A DNA stretch of 64,000 nt from Micromonospora sp. CP22 (GTDB lineage: Bacteria > Actinomycetota > Actinomycetes > Mycobacteriales > Micromonosporaceae). Numbering within the stretch: position 1 is the first letter of the stretch; each line of letters begins with the position of its first letter. The notes under the pieces are model-generated. The model was not told where the DNA came from, ran no database searches, and saw only the letters and a list, made by a program, of their open reading frames with translations. Shown here in pieces: positions 40,878 through 49,245 of the stretch. A program made the translations under genes and the position numbers. The DNA lies in assembly GCF_009712475.1 (NCBI RefSeq), contig NZ_VCJO01000007.1, forward strand, positions 62,001-126,000, read 5' to 3'.

Positions 40878-42730
40878 GCACAGAGCACATCGGCACCTTC
40901 GTGCCGGAGGACCCGTGGCCGCTGCCCCGTGACGCCACCGTCGCGGACCACATGGTGCAACGTCTCGCCTGCTGGGGCGTACGCCGCTACTTCGGCTTCC
41001 CCGGCGACGGCATCAACGGGATGACCTCGGCCTTGCAACGCACCGCCGAGAAGGTGCAGTTCGTCCAGGTACGCCACGAGGAGACCGCCGGGTTCGCCGC
41101 CTCGGCACACGTCAAGTACGGCGGCGGACCACTCGGCGCGGTGCTGGTCACCAGCGGCCCGGGTGCCATCCACGCGCTCAACGGTCTCTACGACGCGAAG
41201 CTGGATCACCAACCGGTGGTCGCCCTGGTCGGGCACACCGCGCTCACCGCCGAGGGCGGCGGCTACTACCAGGAGGTGGACCTGCTCGCCCTCTACAAGG
41301 ACGTGGCGGCGGCGTTCCTGGCCCAGCTCGACCACCCGTCCCAGGTACGCCACCTGGTGGATCGGGCGTGCCGGACCGCGTTGGCCCGGCGTACCGTCAC
41401 CGCCCTGGTGTTGCCGCTCGACGTGCAGGACCTGCCGGCGGTGCCCAACCCGCCGCACGCGCACGGCTTCTTCCACACCAGCAGCGTGCCGAGCAGCGGC
41501 CCGACGGTGCCGCCGGAGGCGGACATCCGGCACGCCGCCGAGGTGCTCGGCAGCGGCGAGCGGGTGGCCATGCTGGTCGGGCAGGGTGCGCTCGGCGCGG
41601 AGAACGAGGTACACGAGATCGCCCACCGCCTCGGCGCGGGCGTGGCGACCGCACTGCTCGGCTTCACCGCCGTGGACCACCGGGAGCCGTGGGTGACCGG
41701 TGCCATCGGTCTGCTCGGCACCCGCCCCAGCTGGCAGCTGATGAACGAGTGCGACCGGCTGCTCATCGTCGGCAGCAACATGCCGTACTCGGAGTTCTAC
41801 CCGCCGCCCGGGCAGGCGCGGGCGGTGCAGATCGACCACGACGGCACCCAACTGGGACTGCGCTACCCGACCGAGGTGAACCTGACCGGTGACGCCGCGC
41901 CCACCCTGCGGGCGCTGCTGGCCGCGCTCGGCCCCGGCCCGGGACCGACCCGGTGGCGACAGACCATCGCCGGGGCCACCGCCGCGTGGCGGCAGTCGCA
42001 GCGGGAACTGGCCGAGCAGAACGCCGACCCGGTCAACCCGCAGCTGCTCTTCGCCCGCCTCAGCGACCGCCTGCCCGACGACGTGATGCTCGCCGTCGAC
42101 TGCGGCACCACCACCGCCTGGTACGCCCGGCACCTCAAGGTCCGCCCGGGGATGCTGGCCAGTCTGTCCGGCACCCTGCTGTCCATGGGCGGCGCGATGC
42201 CGTACGCCCTGGCGGCCAAGTTCGCCCACCCGCAGCGCCCGCTGGTGGCCCTGATCGGCGACGGTGCGATGCAGATGAACGGGGTCAACGAGCTGATCAC
42301 CGTGGCGAAGTACTGGCAGAGCTGGGCCGACCCACGGTTCGTGGTGCTGGTGCTCAACAACCGCGATCTGGCGTTCGTCAGCTGGGAGCAACGCTCCACC
42401 GAGGGCACCCCGATGTTCCCGGACAGCCAGCAGTTGCCCGACATCGCGTACCACCGGTGGGGTGAGGTGCTGGGGATGCGCGGCGAGCTGGTCGACCACC
42501 CGGACCAGGTGGCCGACGTGTGGGACCGGGCGCTGAACGCCGACCGCCCCACGGTGATCAACGCGCTGGTCGACCCCGCCGAGCTGATGATGCCGCCACA
42601 CTTCACCGCCGAGCAGGCCCGCAAGACGGCCGCCGCCGTGCTGCGCGGTGACACCGACTGGGCCGGCATCATCCGCCGCGGCATTCCCACCGTCATGACC
42701 ACCTACCGCCCCCGCCCCTCCTCCCGCTGA
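40874..42730 (+). CDS. TPP-dependent enzyme, pyruvate oxidase/acetolactate synthase-like
   Basis: A 618-residue ThDP enzyme with three domains. The N-terminal PYR domain carries VRHEETAGFAA with the catalytic Glu (about residue 67). The central domain is a Rossmann-like fold. The C-terminal PP domain has the ThDP motif GDGAMQMNGVNELITVAKYW (about 460-480) ending in VLNNRDLAF. Overall it is closest to PoxB-like pyruvate dehydrogenase (quinone) and related decarboxylases. Neither a FAD- nor a quinone-specific feature can be confirmed. The substrate is presumably a 2-oxo acid. GTG 40874 overlaps the stop of a 21-codon upstream ORF, suggesting translational coupling. The gene ends before inverted repeat copy 4. 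Confidence 0.87.
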   Translation: MSTEHIGTFVPEDPWPLPRDATVADHMVQRLACWGVRRYFGFPGDGINGMTSALQRTAEKVQFVQVRHEETAGFAASAHVKYGGGPLGAVLVTSGPGAIHALNGLYDAKLDHQPVVALVGHTALTAEGGGYYQEVDLLALYKDVAAAFLAQLDHPSQVRHLVDRACRTALARRTVTALVLPLDVQDLPAVPNPPHAHGFFHTSSVPSSGPTVPPEADIRHAAEVLGSGERVAMLVGQGALGAENEVHEIAHRLGAGVATALLGFTAVDHREPWVTGAIGLLGTRPSWQLMNECDRLLIVGSNMPYSEFYPPPGQARAVQIDHDGTQLGLRYPTEVNLTGDAAPTLRALLAALGPGPGPTRWRQTIAGATAAWRQSQRELAEQNADPVNPQLLFARLSDRLPDDVMLAVDCGTTTAWYARHLKVRPGMLASLSGTLLSMGGAMPYALAAKFAHPQRPLVALIGDGAMQMNGVNELITVAKYWQSWADPRFVVLVLNNRDLAFVSWEQRSTEGTPMFPDSQQLPDIAYHRWGEVLGMRGELVDHPDQVADVWDRALNADRPTVINALVDPAELMMPPHFTAEQARKTAAAVLRGDTDWAGIIRRGIPTVMTTYRPRPSSR

Positions 42731-42752
42731 CCGCCGCCCACCATCCCTTCGT

Positions 42753-42812
42753 GTTGATCAAGAAGTTTTGGTCGGCTGAGGCCCCATTCATGACCAAAAC
42801 TTCTTGATCAAC
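42753..42812. repeat. GATCAAGAAGTTT inverted repeat, copy 4
   Basis: A perfect 21-bp stem: 42753-42773 against 42792-42812, loop 18 nt. The arm GTTGATCAAGAAGTTTTGGTC shares its inner GGTC with copy 3, but the loop (GGCTGAGGCCCCATTC...) is unrelated. It lies 22 bp after the TPP enzyme stop and 38 bp before the end of the convergent PBP gene, in a position to terminate both. Confidence 0.92.
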
Positions 42813-42850
42813 GGTGCGCAGGGTTGGGTGGGGGGGTTGGGGGGTGGGGG

Positions 42851-45046
42851 TTAGCGGCGGTTTTGGAGCCAGGGGAGGAAGTCGGAGAGGGGGTTGTCGG
42901 GGGCCCGGCGGGGCGGGGTGCGAGGGTCGGGTTCGACGGGGCGGCGCGGGGTGCCGACCACCTCCCGGCTGGGCGGGGTGAACGCCTGCTCCGGCTGACC
43001 GTCGACCGCCGTGGCGATGATCCGGGCGACCGCGTCGATCACCCGGGCCTGCACGGCGGCGCCGACCGAGTCGGTGGGGTCGTCCGGATTGGCCGCGATA
43101 CCGGCGACCGCCACCTGCGGGGTGTACCCGACGAAGCTCTCCGTGGCGGCCCGGTCCGAGCTACCGGTCTTGCCGGCCACCGGGCGCCCGTCGAGGATCC
43201 GGTTCACGGCGGTGGCGGTACCGCCGTTGCACTGCCCGAAGGCGGACTGCTGCCCCACCGGGCAGCGGGCCGCGTCGGTGGCGGCGCGGGCCACGTCGGC
43301 GTCGAGCACCCGTCGGCAGGACGGGTCACCGAGGGCCAGCCGCTGGCCGTCCGGCCCGGTCACCGACACCACCGGCAGCGGCGCGCAGTACGTCCCCTCC
43401 GCCGCCACGGTCGCGTACGCGTTGGCCAGGTCGAGCGGGGTGGTGGCGGCCACGCCCAGGGTGAACGCACCCCAGTCGGCCGCGTTGTCGGCGGCGAAGC
43501 GGGCGTCGGCCTCGGCGCGGAAGGTGATGCCCAGCCGCTGCGCCATCTCGACCACCTTCTCCGGCCCCACCTGCTCGGCCAGCCACACGAAGTAGGTGTT
43601 CACCGAGCGGCCGAAGCCGTCCCACATCATCCGGTAGCCGTCCATCCACTCCGGGTTGGCGTTGGCCGGGCACCAGCGGCCACCGCAGCTGCTCTCCCCC
43701 TCGGCCGCGTATCGGGTGGGCAGCCGACTGGGCGCGTGGAAGCCGGTGGACAGGGTACGACCGGACTCCAGCGCGGCGAGCATGGTGAACAGCTTGAACG
43801 TGGAACCGGCCTGGTAGCCGGCCACCCCGGCACCGCCGGAGATCAACGGGTTGACGGTGTTCGGGTAGTTCGCCTGCCCGTCGGGGTTGGCGTCGAGGCT
43901 GTAGTGGCGGTTGACCGCCATCGCGAGGACCCGACCGGTGCCGGGCTCCACGGCGGCGATCGGCACCGCGCGCGGGTTGTCGTACCCGTAGATGCCGATC
44001 GCCTGGCGCTGCGCGGTGGCCTGGAGCTGCGGGTCCAGCGTCGTCACCACGTGGTAGCCGCCGCGTCGCAGCGCCTGCTCCCGCTCCTGCACGGTGTCAC
44101 CGAACTCCGGCTGGGCGACCCACCAGCGACGCAGGTAATCGCAGAAGAAGCCCCATCCGTCGCGTCCACCGGCGGTGGCGGCGCAGCCGTTGGGCTGCTC
44201 ACTCGGCTTCAGGGTCAGCTTCTCGGCGCGGGCCTCGGCGGCCTGCTCGGCGGTGATCGCCCCGGTGGCGACCATCGAGTCCAGCACGTACGCCCGACGG
44301 GCCAGCGCCGCGTCGGCGTCACCGTCGAGCGGGCTGTACGCCTCCGGCGACTGCACCAGTCCGGCCAGCAGGGCCGCCTCGGCGAGGGTCAGGTCGGCCG
44401 GCGCCTTGGAGAAGTAGCGCTGGCTCGCGGCGGCGACCCCGTACGCCCCGGAGCCGAAGTAGGCGATGTTGAGGTAGCGGCTGAGGATCTCGTCCTTGCC
44501 GAGCCGCTGCTCCAACGCGTTGGCGTACCGGATCTCCTGGATCTTGCGCCCGATGGTCGGTTCGGTGGCCGCCGCCCGCTCCTCCGCCGTACGGCTCGGG
44601 TCGGTCTTCAGCACGTTGCGCACGTACTGCATGGTCAGCGTCGAGCCGCCCTGCCCGGTGCCCTCGGTGACGTTGCTGACCAGGGCGCGCGCCATGCCGC
44701 GCAGGTCGACCCCGCCGTGGTCGTAGAAGCGGCGGTCCTCGGCCGCCACGATCGCCTGACGCATCACCGGCGCGATCTCCGCCAGCGCCACGTCGGTGCG
44801 GTTGACGTCGTAGAACGTGGTGATCAACGTCTTGCCGTCGTTGGCGTAGAGGAACGACCGCTGCGGGGTGACCGGGGTCCGCAGCGCGTCCGGCAGCGCG
44901 GCGTAGTTCCCGAGCGCCGCCTGCGCGGCGAACCCGAGCAGCAGGTTTCCCGGCAGTGCGGCGACCGCCAGGACCAGGCCGGCGAGTACGCCGGCCAGTA
45001 CGACGGTGAACAGCCGCGACAGCGGCGTAGGGGTGGCCATGGTCAC
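42851..45046 (-). CDS. Bifunctional penicillin-binding protein (class A)
   Basis: A protein of about 731 residues. After a short N-terminus and one signal-anchor helix (TVVLAGVLAGLVLAVAAL) comes a GT51 glycosyltransferase domain with AAEDRRFYDHGGVD (the catalytic Glu) and GGSTLTMQYVRN. The transpeptidase domain has AGSTFK (nucleophile Ser), SVN and KTGSSD. It polymerises and crosslinks peptidoglycan outside the membrane. The C-terminal tail is Pro/Arg-rich. The start is GTG 45046 or ATG 45040; the frame opens at 45091, but the earlier part has no ribosome site. Confidence 0.92.
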   Translation of the reverse strand: MTMATPTPLSRLFTVVLAGVLAGLVLAVAALPGNLLLGFAAQAALGNYAALPDALRTPVTPQRSFLYANDGKTLITTFYDVNRTDVALAEIAPVMRQAIVAAEDRRFYDHGGVDLRGMARALVSNVTEGTGQGGSTLTMQYVRNVLKTDPSRTAEERAAATEPTIGRKIQEIRYANALEQRLGKDEILSRYLNIAYFGSGAYGVAAASQRYFSKAPADLTLAEAALLAGLVQSPEAYSPLDGDADAALARRAYVLDSMVATGAITAEQAAEARAEKLTLKPSEQPNGCAATAGGRDGWGFFCDYLRRWWVAQPEFGDTVQEREQALRRGGYHVVTTLDPQLQATAQRQAIGIYGYDNPRAVPIAAVEPGTGRVLAMAVNRHYSLDANPDGQANYPNTVNPLISGGAGVAGYQAGSTFKLFTMLAALESGRTLSTGFHAPSRLPTRYAAEGESSCGGRWCPANANPEWMDGYRMMWDGFGRSVNTYFVWLAEQVGPEKVVEMAQRLGITFRAEADARFAADNAADWGAFTLGVAATTPLDLANAYATVAAEGTYCAPLPVVSVTGPDGQRLALGDPSCRRVLDADVARAATDAARCPVGQQSAFGQCNGGTATAVNRILDGRPVAGKTGSSDRAATESFVGYTPQVAVAGIAANPDDPTDSVGAAVQARVIDAVARIIATAVDGQPEQAFTPPSREVVGTPRRPVEPDPRTPPRRAPDNPLSDFLPWLQNRR

Positions 45047-45197
45047 CAGGATTGCCGCGAAAGCCGCGTTCCGGCCACCACATTTGGCCATTTGTCAGGC
45101 AATTCACCGCTAGTTGCCAGCCACCTGCGCCCTCGTCGGCCTGACCACCGGATTGTCATTCGGACAGCCGACGCAGCCGGTCGCAGAGCCGACATGG

Positions 45198-46007
45198 TCA
45201 GGCCGCTCCCAGCGGCCCCGCGCCGCCCGGCCCCATCGGCGCGCTCGGACCGGCGGTCGCCACGCTGGCGCTGGTGGCGTCCCGGAGGATCTCCCGGGGC
45301 AGCAGGCGGCCCGAGCGGTAGCAGATGCCGATACCGGAGATCAGCACGAAGATCGCGCCGAAGGTCTGCAATGATCCGATCAACGCACCGCCGAGGCCGA
45401 GCAGCGGACTGGCGATCATCAGCATCACCCCGTCGCCGATGCTGAACATCCCCGAGCGGGCCACCGCCCACCCGGTGAGCAGCCAGCCGGCGCTGTAGCA
45501 GGTGGCGCCGACCAGCACCAGCGACCGGGCGGTGGTGCCGAAGACCGGGGTCTGCTCGGACAGCCCGGCGAAGGGCAGCATGAGCACCGTGCCGGCGATG
45601 CTGACCAGCAGGCCGGACACCGCAGCGTGCCGACTGCGGGTGGCGGCGAGCAGCCCGGTCAGCCCGAGCAGGGCCAGCAGGCCGAGCCAGACCGCGGCCA
45701 CCCAGCCGATCAGGTACAACGCCCGCCCGTCGGCGGGATACGGGTCGTTGCCCACCCCGCCGTCGCTGGCCATCGCCACCGCGCCGTAGAGGATCGCGTA
45801 CGCCGGCAGCAGCCAGACCGCAGCACGGGCCAGCCGCCGCAGCGACCAGGCCCAACTGGCGTTGGTGGCGGGTCCGGGCGGCGGCGGTTCGTCGACGAAG
45901 GGGAGCACGCCGAATCCCCCACCGGTACGCCGGGTGCCGATCGGGCCCTTCGGGTCGTGGGCTCCGGGCACCTCCGGCGTGGACCACAACCGCCGCACCG
46001 GCTCCAT
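45198..46007 (-). CDS. Multi-pass membrane protein of unknown function
   Basis: A 269-residue protein with a Pro-rich cytoplasmic N-terminus (WSTPEVPGAHDPKGPIGT) and about six hydrophobic segments (AAVWLLPAYAILYGAVAM, ALYLIGWVAAVWLGLLALLGLTGLLAA, SGLLVSIAGTVLMLPFAGL, SLVLVGATCYSAGWLLTGW, GVMLMIASPLLGLGGALIG, TFGAIFVLISGIGICY). I recognise no family. ATG 46007 has only a modest upstream sequence. It stands alone between the PBP gene and the SPFH/NfeD pair. Confidence 0.7.
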   Translation of the reverse strand: MEPVRRLWSTPEVPGAHDPKGPIGTRRTGGGFGVLPFVDEPPPPGPATNASWAWSLRRLARAAVWLLPAYAILYGAVAMASDGGVGNDPYPADGRALYLIGWVAAVWLGLLALLGLTGLLAATRSRHAAVSGLLVSIAGTVLMLPFAGLSEQTPVFGTTARSLVLVGATCYSAGWLLTGWAVARSGMFSIGDGVMLMIASPLLGLGGALIGSLQTFGAIFVLISGIGICYRSGRLLPREILRDATSASVATAGPSAPMGPGGAGPLGAA

Positions 46008-46191
46008 GCGTCACCTCGCTCATCCACGAGCGGCGCCGGGACCCGCCGAGGCGCCCCGATGCCTGGTCACCACCCGTACTAGGACTGATGGTGGCAGGCA
46101 CCGGAGCGCCTCGTGAGTCATTCTCGCGTTTGTCCGGATCCACCCGCTCGACCGAAGCCGACCGGACGGAGCAGGGCAGCGCAAATCGAAC

Positions 46192-46221
46192 GGGGCGGGC
46201 CGGGTCAGGACGGCCCGCCCC
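46192..46221 (-). terminator. 11-bp terminator after the SPFH gene
   Basis: GGGGCGGGCCG (46192-46202) pairs with CGGCCCGCCCC (46211-46221) over an 8-nt loop, six bases after the SPFH stop codon at 46228-46230 on the minus strand. Confidence 0.7.
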
Positions 46222-46227
46222 GCGATC

Positions 46228-47337
46228 TCAGCCGCGCTCGCGCTGGTCCGGTGCGTTGTCGAGCAGGCTCGCCGGGGAGACCGGCTCCGGCGCGGGCAGC
46301 CCCTGCGGGCCCTTACCGCCGGTGGCCTGCGCCTCGGCGACGCGTACCTCGTCGTGGATCTCCTGGGCCGCGAGCGCGGCGGCCTGCGCGGCCTCTGCGG
46401 CCTCCCGCTCCACGGCGCTGGCGTCGTCGGAGGCCTCCTTGGTCGGCGCGTCGCCGACCATCTGGCTCAGCCCACCGAGAGCGCCACCCATGCCCTCCAG
46501 CGCCTTGGTCAGCTCGGCCGGCACGATCCACACCTTGTTGGCCGTGCCGTTGGCGATCTGCGGCAGGGCCTGGAGGTACTGGTACGCGAGCACCTTCTGG
46601 CTCGGGTTGGCCTGGTGGATGGCGTCGAACACGGTCCGGATCGCCTTCGCCTGACCCTCGGCCTGGAGGATGCGGGCCTGCCGGTCACCGTCGGCGCGCA
46701 GCACCGCCGCCTGCTTCTCACCCTCGGCCGAGAGGATCTGCGACTGCTTGTGCCCCTCGGCGTTGAGGATCGCCGCCCGGCGGTCCCGCTCGGCGCGCAT
46801 CTGCTTCTCCATCGAGTCGCGGATGCTCGGCGGCGGCTCGATCGCCTTGATCTCCACCCGGGTCACCTTGATGCCCCAGCGGCCGGTGGTCTCGTCGAGC
46901 ACTCCGGAGAGGTGACGGTTGATCTCCTCGCGGCTGGTCAGCGCCCGCTCCAGGTCCAGCGAGCCGATCACGTTACGCAGCGTCGTGACGGTCAGCTGCT
47001 CGATCGCCTGGAGGAAGTTGGAGATCTCGTAGGTGGCCCGGACCGAGTCGACCACCTTGAAGTAGAGGACGGTGTCGATCGACACGACCAGGTTGTCAGA
47101 GGTGATCACCGGCTGCGGCGGGAAGCTGACCACCTGCTCGCGCATGTCGACCTTGGTACGCACCGCGTCGATGAAGGGCACGAGGATGTTCAGGCCAGGA
47201 TTCAACGTGCGCTTGTACCGGCCGAGCCGCTCAACCACGTCCTGCCGCTGCTGCGGCACGATCCGCACCGACTTGGCCAGGGTGACCACCGCGATCAGCG
47301 CCACCGCTATCAATAGGGCGGGAACTACGAGTTCCAT
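46228..47337 (-). CDS. SPFH-domain (stomatin/QmcA-like) membrane protein
   Basis: A 369-residue protein. One N-terminal membrane helix (VVPALLIAVALIAVVTLAKSV) is followed by the SPFH domain (RIVPQQRQDVVERLGRYKRTLNPGLNILVPFID..., TLRNVIGSLDLERALTSREEIN). A long coiled-coil (KQMRAERDRRAAILNAEGHKQSQILSAEGEK...) comes next, ending in an acidic tail. Stomatin-like proteins form membrane scaffolds and are usually encoded next to an NfeD protein, as here. The pair corresponds to mycobacterial Rv1488/Rv1487. ATG 47337 follows AAAGGTGAACG three bases after the NfeD stop. Confidence 0.9.
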   Translation of the reverse strand: MELVVPALLIAVALIAVVTLAKSVRIVPQQRQDVVERLGRYKRTLNPGLNILVPFIDAVRTKVDMREQVVSFPPQPVITSDNLVVSIDTVLYFKVVDSVRATYEISNFLQAIEQLTVTTLRNVIGSLDLERALTSREEINRHLSGVLDETTGRWGIKVTRVEIKAIEPPPSIRDSMEKQMRAERDRRAAILNAEGHKQSQILSAEGEKQAAVLRADGDRQARILQAEGQAKAIRTVFDAIHQANPSQKVLAYQYLQALPQIANGTANKVWIVPAELTKALEGMGGALGGLSQMVGDAPTKEASDDASAVEREAAEAAQAAALAAQEIHDEVRVAEAQATGGKGPQGLPAPEPVSPASLLDNAPDQRERG

Positions 47338-47340
47338 CGT

Positions 47341-47814
47341 TCACCTTTCACCTTCGGGTAGCTCACCGGGAGTAGTGACGTCCCGCCAGACCAGGGCTAC
47401 CGCTCCCTTGACCTGGATAACCTGCACCCGTTCGCCGGGTGCCAAAACCTGAGTGGCGTCGTAGGCGCGAGCAGTCCACACCTCGCCGTCGATCTTCACC
47501 ATGCCCTGATCGGCGTCCACCTGCTCCAGAACCAGGGCGGTCGAGCCCTCGATCGCCTCGATCCCGAAGGTGGTGTTGTCCTCACTGTCGGAGCTGGTCT
47601 GCCGGTGTCGTTGTACCACCGGCCGCGCGGCGAAGACGGTCAGCGCGGAGACGACCGCGAAGACCACCGCCTGCACGGCCACCGGTGCGCCGAGCGCGGC
47701 GGCACCCGCGGCGGCGAACGCGCCGACCGCGAACATGATCAGAAACAGGGTCGCCGTGAAGACCTCAGCGACCGCCAGCACCACACCCAGAACGATCCAC
47801 AGCACGGCATCCAC
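47341..47814 (-). CDS. nfeD: NfeD-like membrane protein
   Basis: A 157-residue short NfeD protein. Two or three transmembrane helices (VLWIVLGVVLAVAEVF, FLIMFAVGAFAAAGAAALGAPVAVQAVVFAVVSALTVF) are followed by a soluble OB-fold domain (GSTALVLEQVDADQGMVKIDGEVWTARA...VQVIQVKGAVALV). Without the protease domain of long NfeD, its usual role is to act with the SPFH protein encoded next. GTG 47814 is the likely start; the frame also opens further upstream at 47847. A TGACA...TGTCA inverted repeat precedes it. Confidence 0.87.
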   Translation of the reverse strand: MDAVLWIVLGVVLAVAEVFTATLFLIMFAVGAFAAAGAAALGAPVAVQAVVFAVVSALTVFAARPVVQRHRQTSSDSEDNTTFGIEAIEGSTALVLEQVDADQGMVKIDGEVWTARAYDATQVLAPGERVQVIQVKGAVALVWRDVTTPGELPEGER

Positions 47815-47824
47815 GTAACGATCG

Positions 47825-47846
47825 TGACATGTCCGTGCACGTGTCA
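47825..47846. promoter_or_regulatory. Imperfect palindrome between NfeD and the beta-lactamase gene
   Basis: TGACATGTCCG/TGCACGTGTCA spans 22 bp with arms TGACA and TGTCA and 8 of 11 positions symmetric. It lies in the divergent region, 10 bp before the NfeD GTG and 51 bp before the hydrolase GTG. Confidence 0.35.
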
Positions 47847-47897
47847 TCGAACTGTCATGATCTCAGAGCGATCATCGCCGACACCGAGGGAGACTTC

Positions 47898-49217
47898 GTG
47901 CCGCTGAGTCCCGAAACGGCCCGACAGGTCGACGCCATGGTGACCGACGCGCAGTCCGCCGGCCACGTCCCGTCGCTGATCATCGGCGTGGTCCGTGACG
48001 GTGCGCTGGTGCACCTGTCCACCGCCGGCACGCAGCCGTGCCCCGACGCCGACCTGCAGTACCGCATCGGCTCGATCACCAAGACGATGACCGCCGTGCT
48101 GGTCATGCGGGAACGCGACGCCGGCCGGCTGACCCTGGACGACCCGCTGCGCAAGCACCTGCCGGAGATCGGCGCGGCCGGCGCGGTCACCCTGCGGCAA
48201 CTACTCGGGCACGCCGGTGGGCTGCAACGCGAACCCGACGGTCCGTGGTGGGAACGCAGCGAGGGCGTCGACCTGGACACCCTGCTGGCCGGGTTCACCG
48301 CCGCGAAGATCGCGCACCCGCCGCACCGCGTCTGGCACTACTCCAACCTGGCGTACGGGCTGCTCGGCGGGGCGCTGGAACGGATCACCGGTACGCCCTG
48401 GGCGCAGCTGGTGCGGGAGCGCATCCTCGATCCGCTCGACCTGCGCCGCACCACGTACGCGGCGACCGAGCCGTTCGCCCGGGGCTACGTGGTGCACCCG
48501 TGGTACGACACGCTGCGGGAGGAGCCGCGTACCGACACCCGGTCGATGGCACCGGCCGGTCAGCTCTGGTCCACCGTCACGGACCTCGCCCGCTGGGCGG
48601 CCTTCCTCGCCGAACCGGACCCGGCGGTGCTCGACCCCGCCACCCTCGACGAGATGTGTGTACCGGTGATCCTCAGCGACGTGGACTCCTGGCGCGGCGG
48701 GTACGGCCTCGGCATCCAGCTCACCCGCGAGGGCGACCGGGTCCACGTCGGGCACGGCGGTTCGATGCCCGGCTACCTCGCCACGGTGGCGGTGCACCGC
48801 CCCAGCCGCACCGGCGTCGTCGGCTTCGCCAACGCCTACGGCTTCCGCACCGGGGGGATCGGGCCACTCGGCCACCGGATCCTCACCCAGGTGCTCGACG
48901 CCGAGCCGGTGCCGGCCCGGCCGTGGTCACCGGCCGGGACGCCGCCCCCGGCCGACCTGGCCGAGCTGACCGGCCGCTGGTGGTGGATGGGTATCCCGCT
49001 CGACGTCAGCTGGGACGCGGCGACCGGCGAGCTGGTCGGCGCCCTGCGCGGCGACCGGATCAGCCGCTACGCCCCGGACGGCCTCGACCGCTGGCGCGGT
49101 GTCGGCGGCGTCGAGAACGGCGAGGTGCTGGCCGTGCGGCGTGACGAGACCGGCAGCCCGGTCGCCCTCGACATCGCCACCTTCGTATTCACCCGCACCC
49201 CCGACGACGAACCCTGA
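47898..49217 (+). CDS. Beta-lactamase family serine hydrolase
   Basis: A 439-residue class C beta-lactamase/PBP4-like protein without signal peptide. The active-site motifs are SITK (about residue 59-62), YSN (about 150) and HGG (within GHGGSMPG). Such proteins act as esterases, D-aminopeptidases or PBP-like hydrolases; most are not true beta-lactamases. A C-terminal DUF-like tail (ADLAELTGRWWWMGIPLDV) is typical of cytoplasmic relatives. GTG 47898 follows GAGGGAGAC; the frame opens at 47829 but without a ribosome site. Confidence 0.86.
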   Translation: MPLSPETARQVDAMVTDAQSAGHVPSLIIGVVRDGALVHLSTAGTQPCPDADLQYRIGSITKTMTAVLVMRERDAGRLTLDDPLRKHLPEIGAAGAVTLRQLLGHAGGLQREPDGPWWERSEGVDLDTLLAGFTAAKIAHPPHRVWHYSNLAYGLLGGALERITGTPWAQLVRERILDPLDLRRTTYAATEPFARGYVVHPWYDTLREEPRTDTRSMAPAGQLWSTVTDLARWAAFLAEPDPAVLDPATLDEMCVPVILSDVDSWRGGYGLGIQLTREGDRVHVGHGGSMPGYLATVAVHRPSRTGVVGFANAYGFRTGGIGPLGHRILTQVLDAEPVPARPWSPAGTPPPADLAELTGRWWWMGIPLDVSWDAATGELVGALRGDRISRYAPDGLDRWRGVGGVENGEVLAVRRDETGSPVALDIATFVFTRTPDDEP

Positions 49218-49221
49218 CCGG

Positions 49222-49245
49222 CCCGCCCTGACCCGTCAGGGCGGG
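49222..49245. terminator. Bidirectional 10-bp terminator containing a stop codon
   Basis: CCCGCCCTGA (49222-49231), loop CCCG, TCAGGGCGGG (49236-49245). It separates the convergent serine hydrolase (+, ends 49217) from the AI-2E gene (-). The AI-2E stop (TGA, from TCA at 49236-49238) begins the right arm, so the stop codon is part of the terminator. Confidence 0.75.

Noticed and set aside
42824-45445. Plus-strand open frame of 873 codons opposite the PBP gene
   Set aside because: High-GC antisense shadow; the PBP motifs are on the minus strand.
47898-49217. True beta-lactamase resistance gene
   Set aside because: SxxK, YxN and HGG motifs are shared by esterases and aminopeptidases of the same fold, and there is no signal peptide.
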